Origin: Calothrix brevissima NIES-22
GTDB taxonomy: Bacteria; Cyanobacteriota; Cyanobacteriia; Cyanobacteriales; Nostocaceae
Direction: 5' to 3'
Assembly (NCBI RefSeq): GCF_002367995.1
Contig: NZ_AP018207.1
Span: 3,347,083 to 3,411,082 of the forward strand
DNA length: 64,000 bases
Every line of letters begins with the position of its first letter. The first letter of the stretch is position 1. Below are positions 28,695 to 37,500 of this stretch, piece by piece. Under the pieces are notes generated by a model. It was not told the origin of the DNA. It saw nothing but the letters and a program-made list of their open reading frames with translations, and did no database searches. A program made the translations under genes and the position numbers.

Positions 28695-29288
28695 TTACAA
28701 ACCTTCTAAAGGTACCCCCAAAAACCGAGCTAACTCTGCACCTTGAATTTCTAAATCTTTTAAGGGTAAAGGTTGACCGACTCTAGTTAGGGGAATATCT
28801 CTTCTGCCTTTCACACGTAAATAGAGAACGCGACGGGGATTGAGTCCGTCTCTCACCGTGAGTTGTACCGATTGCACATCTTGAATCCGATTTTCTAGTT
28901 CAATGCGGCGATTTTTCCCAGGAAATCCATAACGAAAAATTTTGACTGTGCCGGTTTCTTGGTTAAATTCGTTATACCCGCCGCCTATATCCCATAAAAT
29001 CGTTAACCACTGGTATAAAGCTAAAAGTAAGCCAGCGACCCCATATAACCCCATAACCAAACCTTGAGGGACAAATATCAGTTGTGTGGGGTCGGTAACT
29101 ATGAGTAAATTAACTTTGAGGTAACTAGAGACCGAAGCTAATAAAAAGCCTGTAGCTCCAAGGGTAACGACCGTTGCCCACCAGTAGTTGCTAAACCGAC
29201 GAGAACCTAAAACTTTTTGATTTAGAACACTTGCCTTAGAGCGATCGCCATTAGATGAATCGCCTTTATTAATTGTTGATGCCGTCAT
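28695..29288 (-). CDS. ycf4: Photosystem I assembly protein Ycf4
   Basis: 197 residues, slightly longer than plastid Ycf4 (about 185) because of an N-terminal tail. Two membrane helices lie at about 33-55 and 72-95. The soluble half contains NEFNQETGTVKIFRYGFPGK and RVLYLRVKGRRDIPLTRVGQ, both well conserved in the family. Ycf4 helps assemble PSI reaction-centre subunits on the thylakoid; it is helpful but not absolutely required in cyanobacteria. It lies divergent to psbD, with 623 bases between. Confidence 0.96.
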   Translation of the reverse strand: MTASTINKGDSSNGDRSKASVLNQKVLGSRRFSNYWWATVVTLGATGFLLASVSSYLKVNLLIVTDPTQLIFVPQGLVMGLYGVAGLLLALYQWLTILWDIGGGYNEFNQETGTVKIFRYGFPGKNRRIELENRIQDVQSVQLTVRDGLNPRRVLYLRVKGRRDIPLTRVGQPLPLKDLEIQGAELARFLGVPLEGL

Positions 29289-29911
29289 AGAACTACCTTG
29301 GCCTGTGACATATACCCTTTAAAAGTCTGCCATTGGAGCAGTATCTATTGCAAGTTGATTTTGGGCATTGGGCATTGGGTATAGAAACAATTTTGGATTT
29401 TGGATTTTAGATTAGAATCCACGAATCGCAAATCTAGCTTGAAAAATTCAGAGCGCCGACTTCCAGCGCTCCGACTTTTCCCAAAATCTCAAATTCCTTG
29501 TCCTCCTTGTCCTCCTTGTCCCCCTTCCCTTGTCTCCCTTGTCTGTTCACCATGCCCAATGCCCCATGCCCCATTTTCAATACCAATTGTTTAGATTTCT
29601 GAGAAAACTTGTGTCAGATTGTAAAATTTCTGATATTCATAATATTTAATAGCTTCGTGTGAAATCACCTGATTCACTTGCGTGGATCGGTCAAAAACCC
29701 GGAGGAATGTGATAAGTTAAGAATCATTAAGCTACCACAAACTAGATTACTAGCCAATGGTACGGGTAATGGCATAACCCTGAGAAATCCGGACTAGACA
29801 GGCTGTGAATTCTCAGAATATCAGTAGTTTTTAGGCTGCTGAAAATTGTCAAAAAAAACGTTAATTCCTCAGAAACGCTGAAATTTTAGTAAAAAAGAGG
29901 ATTCTAGTTCA
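29289..29911. promoter_or_regulatory. Divergent ycf4-psbD intergenic region with STRR-like tracts
   Basis: 623 bases. STRR-like direct repeats occupy about 29364-29380 (GGGCATT units), 29495-29525 (TTGTCCTCC units) and 29551-29575 (ATGCCCC units). The 250 bases before psbD should hold its promoter; AAGAGG lies 10 bases before the ATG. No light-response element could be assigned with confidence. Confidence 0.5.
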
Positions 29912-30967
29912 ATGACCATCGCAGTTGGACGCGCCCCCAGTAGAGGGTGGTTTGACGTTCTAGACGACTGGTTGAAGCGCGATCGCTTCGTGTTTGTAGG
30001 CTGGTCAGGGATTTTATTATTCCCCTGCGCTTTCCTAGCACTAGGCGGTTGGTTAACAGGCACAACCTTCGTCACGTCATGGTACACCCACGGTTTAGCA
30101 TCTTCTTATTTAGAAGGCTGTAACTTCATCACCGTAGCCGTATCCACTCCAGCAGACAGTTTGGGACATTCCCTATTATTGCTCTGGGGCCCGGAAGCTC
30201 AAGGAAACTTTACCCGGTGGTGTCAACTTGGCGGTTTATGGCCATTCGTAGCGCTACACGGAGCCTTTGGTTTAATCGGCTTCATGTTACGCCAATTTGA
30301 AATTGCCCGTCTAGTGGGAATTCGCCCTTATAACGCTTTGGCATTCTCTGCGCCCATCGCAGTATTCGTCAGCGTCTTCTTGATGTACCCCTTGGGACAA
30401 TCGAGCTGGTTCTTTGCACCCAGCTTTGGTGTAGCCGGAATTTTCCGTTTCATCTTGTTTGTTCAAGGTTTCCATAACTTCACCCTCAACCCCTTCCACA
30501 TGATGGGTGTAGCAGGTGTGTTGGGTGGTGCATTACTTTGTGCGATTCACGGTGCAACAGTAGAAAACACCCTATTTGAAGACGGCGAAGCAGCTAACAC
30601 CTTCCGCGCCTTCAACCCCACCCAATCAGAAGAAACCTATTCAATGGTGACAGCAAACCGCTTCTGGTCACAGATTTTCGGGATTGCTTTCTCCAACAAA
30701 CGCTGGTTACACTTCTTTATGTTGTTTGTACCAGTAACTGGACTGTGGATGGCAGCAGTGGGCATCGTTGGTATCGCCCTTAACTTGCGGGCTTACGACT
30801 TCGTATCCCAAGAATTGCGGGCTGCTGAAGACCCAGAATTTGAAACATTCTATACCAAAAACATTTTGCTGAACGAGGGTATCCGTGCTTGGATGGCACC
30901 TCAAGATCAGCCCCACGAACAATTTGTATTCCCTGAGGAGGTTCTACCTCGTGGTAACGCTCTCTAA
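29912..30967 (+). CDS. psbD: Photosystem II D2 reaction-centre protein
   Basis: 351 residues, the normal length. The sequence is classic D2, from [20 protein letters not shown] to the C-terminal [12 protein letters not shown]. Five membrane helices carry the chlorophyll, pheophytin, QA and non-haem iron ligands, including His in FGVAGIFR...[10 protein letters not shown] and [14 protein letters not shown]2 pairs with D1 to form the PSII core in the thylakoid. The last 17 bases overlap psbC, so the two are co-transcribed. Confidence 0.99.
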   Translation: MTIAVGRAPSRGWFDVLDDWLKRDRFVFVGWSGILLFPCAFLALGGWLTGTTFVTSWYTHGLASSYLEGCNFITVAVSTPADSLGHSLLLLWGPEAQGNFTRWCQLGGLWPFVALHGAFGLIGFMLRQFEIARLVGIRPYNALAFSAPIAVFVSVFLMYPLGQSSWFFAPSFGVAGIFRFILFVQGFHNFTLNPFHMMGVAGVLGGALLCAIHGATVENTLFEDGEAANTFRAFNPTQSEETYSMVTANRFWSQIFGIAFSNKRWLHFFMLFVPVTGLWMAAVGIVGIALNLRAYDFVSQELRAAEDPEFETFYTKNILLNEGIRAWMAPQDQPHEQFVFPEEVLPRGNAL

Positions 30968-32330
30968 TAGATTGGGCAGTGGACGTGACATAGAATCAAC
31001 AGGTTTTGCCTGGTGGTCTGGTAACGCTCGTTTAATCAACCTTTCTGGCAAACTACTTGGTGCACACGTTGCCCATGCTGGTTTGATTGTCTTCTGGGCT
31101 GGAGCAATGACTTTATTTGAAGTCGCTCACTTCATCCCGGAAAAGCCTATGTACGAACAAGGCTTAATTCTACTACCTCACCTCGCTACCTTAGGTTGGG
31201 GCGTTGGTACTGGTGGTGAAGTCATCGACACCTTCCCCTACTTTGTAGTTGGTGTACTGCACTTAATTTCCTCAGCTGTGCTGGGTCTTGGCGGTATTTA
31301 TCACGCTGTTCGCGGCCCAGAAACCTTAGAAGAATACTCTTCTTTCTTTGGTTACGACTGGAAAGACAAGAACAAGATGACCAACATCATCGGCTTCCAC
31401 CTGATCATCTTAGGAAGTGGTGCATTGCTGTTGGTACTAAAGGCAATGTTCTTTGGTGGTGTCTATGACACTTGGGCACCTGGTGGTGGTGACGTTCGCG
31501 TTATTACTAACCCAACATTGAACCCCGCAGTTATCTTTGGTTATCTGATCAAGTCTCCTTTCGGTGGCGACGGCTGGATTGTCAGCGTTGATAACATGGA
31601 AGATGTGATCGGCGGTCATATCTGGATTGCTTTCATCTGTATTGCTGGTGGTATTTGGCACATCTTCACCAAGCCTTTTGCTTGGTCTCGTCGTGCTTCC
31701 ATCTGGTCTGGTGAAGCTTACCTTTCCTACAGCTTGGGCGCTCTGTCCTTAATGGGCTTCATCGCTTCTTGTATGGTTTGGTACAACAACACCGTGTACC
31801 CCAGTGAATTCTACGGCCCCACTGGCCCTGAAGCTTCACAAGCACAAGCTTTAACCTTCTTAATTCGTGACCAACGCTTAGGTGCTAACGTTGGTTCTGC
31901 TCAAGGCCCCACCGGTCTGGGTAAATACTTGATGCGCTCTCCTACAGGTGAAATCATCTTCGGTGGTGAAACCATGCGCTTCTGGGATTTCCGCGGCCCT
32001 TGGTTAGAGCCTCTACGCGGGCCTAACGGTCTTGACCTCGAAAAAATCAAGAACGATATTCAGCCTTGGCAAGCTCGTCGTGCTGCTGAATACATGACAC
32101 ATGCTCCTCTGGGTTCTTTGAACTCCGTAGGTGGTGTGGCTACCGAAATCAACTCTTTCAACTATGTATCTCCTCGTGCATGGTTGGCAACTTCTCACTT
32201 CGTACTAGGTTTCTTCTTCCTCATTGGTCACTTGTGGCACGCTGGTCGCGCTAGAGCAGCAGCAGGTGGTTTCGAGAAAGGTATTGACCGTGAGAACGAA
32301 CCAGCTATGTCTATGACCGAACTTGACTAG
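30951..32330 (+). CDS. psbC: Photosystem II CP43 chlorophyll antenna protein
   Basis: 459 residues from the GTG at 30951, which lies inside the end of psbD. The start is chosen because GAGGAGG sits 8 bases upstream, still inside psbD, and because [20 protein letters not shown] is the conserved CP43 N-terminus. A longer frame from 30885 uses TTG and has no support. CP43 has six membrane helices and His ligands for antenna chlorophylls; the large lumenal loop near [20 protein letters not shown] includes the Arg and Glu that touch the Mn cluster. Translational coupling to psbD is the standard arrangement. Confidence 0.99.
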   Translation: MVTLSNRLGSGRDIESTGFAWWSGNARLINLSGKLLGAHVAHAGLIVFWAGAMTLFEVAHFIPEKPMYEQGLILLPHLATLGWGVGTGGEVIDTFPYFVVGVLHLISSAVLGLGGIYHAVRGPETLEEYSSFFGYDWKDKNKMTNIIGFHLIILGSGALLLVLKAMFFGGVYDTWAPGGGDVRVITNPTLNPAVIFGYLIKSPFGGDGWIVSVDNMEDVIGGHIWIAFICIAGGIWHIFTKPFAWSRRASIWSGEAYLSYSLGALSLMGFIASCMVWYNNTVYPSEFYGPTGPEASQAQALTFLIRDQRLGANVGSAQGPTGLGKYLMRSPTGEIIFGGETMRFWDFRGPWLEPLRGPNGLDLEKIKNDIQPWQARRAAEYMTHAPLGSLNSVGGVATEINSFNYVSPRAWLATSHFVLGFFFLIGHLWHAGRARAAAGGFEKGIDRENEPAMSMTELD

Positions 32331-32369
32331 TTCGTCAGTCTTCTTTCATCACTGACAATTGATGTTTCT

Positions 32370-32400
32370 AGCTCTTGTGTAACAGCAAGAGCTTTTTTAT
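32370..32400 (+). terminator. Rho-independent terminator of psbD-psbC
   Basis: AGCTCTTG and CAAGAGCT form an 8-base stem with an 8-base loop, followed by a T run, 40 bases after the psbC stop. Confidence 0.9.
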
Positions 32401-32416
32401 TGCGTTGTGTTTGTCA

Positions 32417-32461
32417 GTAGTAGAGACGCGATTAATCGCGTCTCTACAATTGTCAGTTGTC
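32417..32461. repeat. Palindromic repeat GACGCGATTAATCGCGTC, copy 2
   Basis: GTAGTAGAGACGCGATTA, then ATCGCGTCTCTACAATTGTC and AGTTGTC. Same core and flanks as copies at 28631 and 50231. Confidence 0.75.
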
Positions 32462-32490
32462 ATCCCATTTCACAAAAAATATGATGTGGA

Positions 32491-32521
32491 TGTAGGTTGG
32501 GTTTCGTTCCTCAACCCAACA
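32491..32521. repeat. Inverted repeat of the GGTTGGGTTTCGTTCC family
   Basis: TGTAGGTTGGGTTTCG-TTCC-TCAACCCAACA; a related unit in opposite sense (GTTGGGTTTCACTCC, then GTTCAACCCAACCTACAG) lies at 32691-32724. Between them sits MITE copy B. Confidence 0.6.
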
Positions 32522-32535
32522 CCCCAAAGTTTTGT

Positions 32536-32690
32536 AATTCAGGACTTACGCGATAACTCTCCCAAACCCTCTTTACTACCCTTCGGGAAGCCACTTCGTG
32601 TCTACGTGTTCTTTGCGCACTACCCTGCGGGAAGCCGCTAGCGCGTCTACGTGGTTCGTTTTTTCATGATTTTGCGTAAGTCCTATAATT
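32536..32690. mobile_element. MITE-like element, AGGACTTACGC family, copy B
   Basis: Ends AATTCAGGACTTACGC (32536-32551) and GCGTAAGTCCTATAATT (32674-32690) are inverted repeats. Inside are two degenerate direct repeats of about 35 bases at 32575-32608 and 32619-32653 (CCCTtCGGGAAGCC...GTCTACGTG), which look like small dispersed repeats. Length about 155 bases, non-coding. Confidence 0.65.
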
Positions 32691-32724
32691 GTTGGGTTTC
32701 ACTCCGTTCAACCCAACCTACAGT
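32691..32724. repeat. Inverted repeat of the GGTTGGGTTTC family, second unit
   Basis: GTTGGGTTTC...AACCCAACCTACAG. Pairs in type with 32491-32521 and with the two units at 24989-25056. Confidence 0.55.
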
Positions 32725-32885
32725 TGTAGCGATTATTTTTCAAGTTGGTATTATTTTTAGAAATTGTTAATAGTTCGTGTTGCTGCAATATGACACAATC
32801 AAATTTATCAGCAACAGATTTCAAAAATTAAGTTAATTAATTTTTATTGCTACAAAAAACAGTAATTAATTAAGGAATATTCAAG

Positions 32886-33071
32886 ATGAGTAACGCTAAT
32901 TTTTCCGATGCTTTGGGATGGACAGCAGAAGCGAAAGAAAAACTCAAAAATATTCCCTTTTTTGTCCGCACGCAAGCAAAAGCCAGAATTGAGCAATTAG
33001 CGCGTCAAGCAAAGCAAGATGTGATTACAGCAGATTTAGTGGAAAAAGCAAGGCTGGAATTTGGACAGTAA
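32886..33071 (+). CDS. Stand-alone PCP_red domain protein (protochlorophyllide-reductase-like small protein)
   Basis: 61 residues, AAGGAA before the ATG. Almost the whole chain matches the small helical PCP_red domain that forms the C-terminus of ChlB/Bch[21 protein letters not shown], then RIEQLARQ and [15 protein letters not shown]. In ChlB the domain helps shape the protochlorophyllide pocket. Stand-alone copies occur in cyanobacteria with unknown role; chlorophyll metabolism is a reasonable inference, helped by the PSII and PSI assembly genes beside it. Confidence 0.88.
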   Translation: MSNANFSDALGWTAEAKEKLKNIPFFVRTQAKARIEQLARQAKQDVITADLVEKARLEFGQ

Positions 33072-33143
33072 GTATTAACTGGAAATAATGTTGACGGTTG
33101 ACGGTTAACGGTTGACTGATAAAAAATAATATTACACCTAATT

Positions 33144-33500
33144 TTAGGGAGAATATTTGTTGATGGCACTTCCTGCTTGAATTTTGAATTCTCCGGTAGA
33201 ATGCTGACCCCATTCTAAAGTAATCTCTAAATTTGCTGTGGAAGTACCTTTGACTAGTACAGGCGTTAATTTACCTGATTCTAGGGCAATTTCTACACCA
33301 AATTTGACGCTAGCCCTATCTGGCTTGACTTTTTGGATTGCTTCTGCGATTTCCTTAGTTAAAGATTCAATTGCAACGGTTACCTCTCTAAAAGGTCGGG
33401 TAGGAGTACTTAATTTGCGTTCGCCAATTAGCGTGGCTTCAACTCTGACATTTGTACCATCGGATAGTTCTACGGAAATAACTTTATTTTGCGCTTCCAT
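33144..33500 (-). CDS. CU044_2847/Trypco1-like small protein
   Basis: 118 residues, no signal or membrane segment. The sequence begins with a strand pair (VISVELSDGTNVRVEA), then EVTVAIESLTKEIAEAIQKV and SVKFGVEIALESGKLTPVLV. This pattern fits the 'trypsin-co-occurring domain 1' family, found beside trypsin-like proteases or other effectors. No protease gene is adjacent here. The gene converges on the PCP_red gene. Identification rests on motif memory, so moderate certainty. Confidence 0.6.
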   Translation of the reverse strand: MEAQNKVISVELSDGTNVRVEATLIGERKLSTPTRPFREVTVAIESLTKEIAEAIQKVKPDRASVKFGVEIALESGKLTPVLVKGTSTANLEITLEWGQHSTGEFKIQAGSAINKYSP

Positions 33501-33686
33501 GTGGGTTTGAAAGGATTACTATGCATTTATACCATTCAATCACTTGTAATAAAAACAACCATTAATACAAAATTTAGTTGTCGCTTTTAAGGATAAAAAT
33601 GTTTCATCTTCAATTACCCTACTGGCTACTCAGTAGGCTGGTATAAGCATAGCAATTAAACTCACTGGTGCTAAAATCCCAAATTG

Positions 33687-34526
33687 CTATGAACCTTCTC
33701 CTACATTCATCGCAGCTAATACAGCTTTCTGTCTGACATCTTGGTAAACAGTCTCTAAATACTTCATTACCACATCGCCTGAAGTAATATTTACTACTGT
33801 TTCCTCTTCTTTACCTAAGGGGATTGCCCCTAATACATCTAATACTGTCTCGCTGGCGCTAGGTGCAATTACTACTAAAGAAGAATCTAGTGGTTCACTA
33901 TACTGCCAGAATGAGTCAAGTTTAATTGTGTTTTGATTTGTAGTAATTGGCTGTTGAATATCACATTCTTGGGTTGTAGAAAGGTCAATTTTGGTGCTGC
34001 GTAATTGGCGTAAATCGCTGATAATTTGCTCTTTGGTACGTCCGCGTAATTTGAAGAGGACAAAGGGGTCTTCACTAAAGCGATCGCCTAACTGATAATA
34101 TACTGCACCTACATGTTTACAAGGGTTAGCTTTATCAGGACATGAACATTTACTGCGCACATCTGACAGGGTAAAGGGAAATAACGACAGTCCATTAGCA
34201 GTGAAGACTTCTTCGATATTTTGCGGCATTTCTCCGGCTAATAATTTAGCAGCAAAAATCGCCTTTTTGGACATTGTCTCAATTACATAACCCCATTCTT
34301 CATCGCTAAATGGGTCTAATGAAAGAGAAACTTTATAAGGTTCTGGTTCGCTACCTTGTACCCTGGCTAGTACTTTCGCACCTTTAAATTCAATGCTGAG
34401 AACATTTCCCTGGCGCGAATAATTTCTTGCACGTTCTAAGCGTTTTTTGAAACGATAGGAATCTAATAAATCTAGCCACCTTTGTGACCACCATTCACGG
34501 CTTGCTTGTAGGGTATAGTTAGTCAT
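33687..34526 (-). CDS. SWIM zinc-finger protein
   Basis: 279 residues from the ATG at 34526 (a TTG two codons upstream is weaker). The SWIM motif CSCPDKANPCKH (CxCx6CxH) lies at about 130-141. The N-terminus has WWSQRWLDLLDSYRFKKRLE, typical of SWIM proteins coded next to SNF2 helicases. SWIM fingers bind zinc and mediate DNA or protein contacts. It starts 39 bases after the SNF2 helicase gene ends, on the same strand, so the pair is very likely one transcript and may act as one complex. Confidence 0.9.
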   Translation of the reverse strand: MTNYTLQASREWWSQRWLDLLDSYRFKKRLERARNYSRQGNVLSIEFKGAKVLARVQGSEPEPYKVSLSLDPFSDEEWGYVIETMSKKAIFAAKLLAGEMPQNIEEVFTANGLSLFPFTLSDVRSKCSCPDKANPCKHVGAVYYQLGDRFSEDPFVLFKLRGRTKEQIISDLRQLRSTKIDLSTTQECDIQQPITTNQNTIKLDSFWQYSEPLDSSLVVIAPSASETVLDVLGAIPLGKEEETVVNITSGDVVMKYLETVYQDVRQKAVLAAMNVGEGS

Positions 34527-34565
34527 ATTCAAGTTATCAATTATAATTTTTCGGTTTGTACAAAA

Positions 34566-37500
34566 TTATTCTGCATCTTCTTCAATTACAGAACTGCGAT
34601 CTAGTAAAAGTAAATTGCGGAGTTGGTCGGTATCTAATTCTGTGAGCCAATCTTCCCCTGCGCCTACTACTTGTTCTGCTAGTTGTTTTTTACTTTCAAT
34701 CATGTCATGTATTTTTTCTTCTAATGTACCAGTACAAACAAATTTATGTACTTGTACGTTGCGGGTTTGACCTATACGAAATACGCGGTCTGTGGCTTGA
34801 TTTTCGACTGCGGGGTTCCACCATCTATCAAAGTGGAATACATGATTTGCTCTGGTTAAATTTAAGCCTACACCCCCAGCTTTTAAGGAGAGAATCATAA
34901 TCGGCGGCCCTTGGGGGTCTTGTTGGAAACGGTCGATCATTTCCTCACGTTGTTTTTTGCTAGTGCTACCATACAAGAAAAATATTTCTCGTCCTAGCTG
35001 TTTTTCTAGGTGGGGTTTAAGTAATTTACCCCATTCGGCAAATTGGGTGAAGATTAAAGCGCGATCGCCTTCTGCTATTGCTTCTTCTAGCATTTCATCC
35101 AATCTCTGAAGTTTGCCAGAATTATATTTATCTAGGGAGTCTGCTTTTAAATATTGGGCGGGATGATTGCAGACTTGTTTGAGCTTAATTAATAAGGCTA
35201 AAATCATTCCCCGACGTTGCAATCCTGTAGCGGTGTCAATCTCAGATAAAGACTCTTCTACAACTTTTTGATAAAGCGTGGCTTGTTCGGGGCTAAGTCC
35301 GCAAAATACGGTCATTTCTTGCTTTTCTGGCAAGTCTTGAATAATATCTTTATCTGTTTTCAGTCGCCGCAGAATAAAGGGTTGAACTAGGGAACGTAAT
35401 TGATTTAAAGAAGCGGAATCGCCATACTTTTCAATAGGCATTGCAAACCGTCTTTGAAAGAATTGTTTATTCCCTAAATAACCGGGATTGAGAAAATCTA
35501 AAATAGACCAAAGTTCTTGCAGTCTATTTTCTACTGGCGTACCCGTTAAAGCGATGCGAAATGTTGCTTCTAATTGTCTAACTGCTTGGGATTGTTTAGC
35601 GTCAGAGTTTTTCACATTTTGGGCTTCATCTAATACTATGGCTTGCCAATCAACCGTCTGCAATGATTTGAGATCTCGGTGAATTAATGAGTAACTGGTG
35701 ACGACTATATTGTATTTTTTTGCTGTTTCTGTAAATGTCTTACCTTTGGGGCGTTTATCACCGTGATATTGTAAAATCTTGAGTGTGGGTGCAAATTTTT
35801 TAACTTCTCTTTCCCAGTTACCCAATACAGAAGTTGGGCAAACTAGTAGGGTGGGTTTTTCTAGTACATCTTGTTCTTTGAGGTGTAGTAGAAAGGCGAT
35901 GAATTGGATAGTGTTATGGCAGATAATATCGTTGGCGACGAAGTTGTGATATTTTCTTACTTCTAAGTCATATACCCAGCCTTGGTAATTTATATCTTCG
36001 ATAGTTTCTATTCTGGAATATAAGACTTGTTGATGGCTAAGTTTTTGCCAAGATTGCTGTGTTAAATCTATGGGAGAGTCTGCTTCTAGAGTTTGAGTTA
36101 TTGATGTGGGAGGTTTGAAGATTTTTAAACGCAAAGGGGCGCTGAGGTTTTCGCAAAGGGGCGCTAAGGTTATAGTTGATTTTTGAGTGTTACATAAGGT
36201 TCTGGCTGGTACGCAGACGGAATCACCTACTTTTAAATTATTTGTCCAACCTTGATGGGTAAGTAGTTGATGACGACGAGTAATGGTGATGCTATTCCCA
36301 TTTTGTAAGGTGATTTTTCGTAAGGTCTCGCTTACTTGCTGCCGATATAAATGCTTAACTTCGGCTTTGACAATTTTACCTGTTTGGGTATCTAGGGAAT
36401 TAACTAGTAATTTTTCTGTGGGAATAGTCCAAAATCCTTCGCCATCAAATTCTGTTTTGCTAGCGTAATTTGTCCAAATTTCTTCGGCTGTACATAATGT
36501 GCCATTGATATTTACTAAGGTATCAGGTGCTACGCATTTTCCTAAACCCATGTCGTCGGCGAGACATGCGCCTAAACCCCAGCGTTCGAGGAAAGCTAGC
36601 CAAGCTGCACCACGTTGTTGATAAGGTCGCAATTCTCCTTTAAAGTTAGCAGGTGTGGGTAAAGGTGCGATCGCTTGATTGTTGGTTAGCGCCCCAATTA
36701 ATTCTTGTAATGCACCAGAGGCTTCAAAGCTAACTACTGGTAATTTTTCGATGGCTTGAGTATCCCCTGTACTTAAACGCAAAGCATCTTCTAAGGACAG
36801 GGACATTTTTTCTTTACGGGAAGCAAAAAAGGACTGGGCGGTTTTAATATCTTGGGGACGTAACTCTACCCACTCGCTGTTGATTTCTACTAGGGGGCTA
36901 TTTAAGGCTACCAGCCTGTCAAATTGGGCTTTAGAAATTGTTTGTCCGCCAATTGCTAATTTCCATTGAAAATTGAGTAAGCTTTGTAACCCTAATCGCC
37001 CTTGCTGTTGATTTGGGGTTTCGGCGGTAATTTTTAAGCCTAAACGGTTCGCCCAGCCTTCCCGGTTTGCTAAACTTGCTGGTAAAACCACGCCTAAACC
37101 GCTATCTTCTAACCGCCAAGCTACAGATTTAATAAAATCGTAAGCCTGTATGGGGTTGAGACTCAAAGATTCGGGAAATTCTGTTTCTAAACTGGGCGCG
37201 ATCGCGGGATATAATCGCGAAGCTAACCCCAAACCGCGCATAAAAGTTTCCTGGGGTTGTTCGATGGTGCGATTTTGATAAACTAATTGCTCAACAGGAT
37301 GTTGCCAAATTGTTGCTGCATCAACTAAAAATCCTGGATCGTCCGCAGCTTGGAGATAATATATTAATTTCCATGCCGATTCTCCCACTTGGGGCGATCG
37401 CAATTCAAAACAAGTCCGAAATAAAGCTTTATGAGTTAATTGATATTGTAATGGCAAAGTCCAAGCTGTTAATGCGGCTTGCAGTCTTTCTACACCAATT

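Noticed and set aside
30885-30950. Extended psbC start at an upstream TTG
   Set aside because: It lacks a ribosome-binding site and conserved residues; the GTG at 30951 has both.
32375-32641. Plus-strand frame of 88 codons after psbC
   Set aside because: It is made of the terminator, a palindromic repeat and MITE copy B, not of protein-like sequence.
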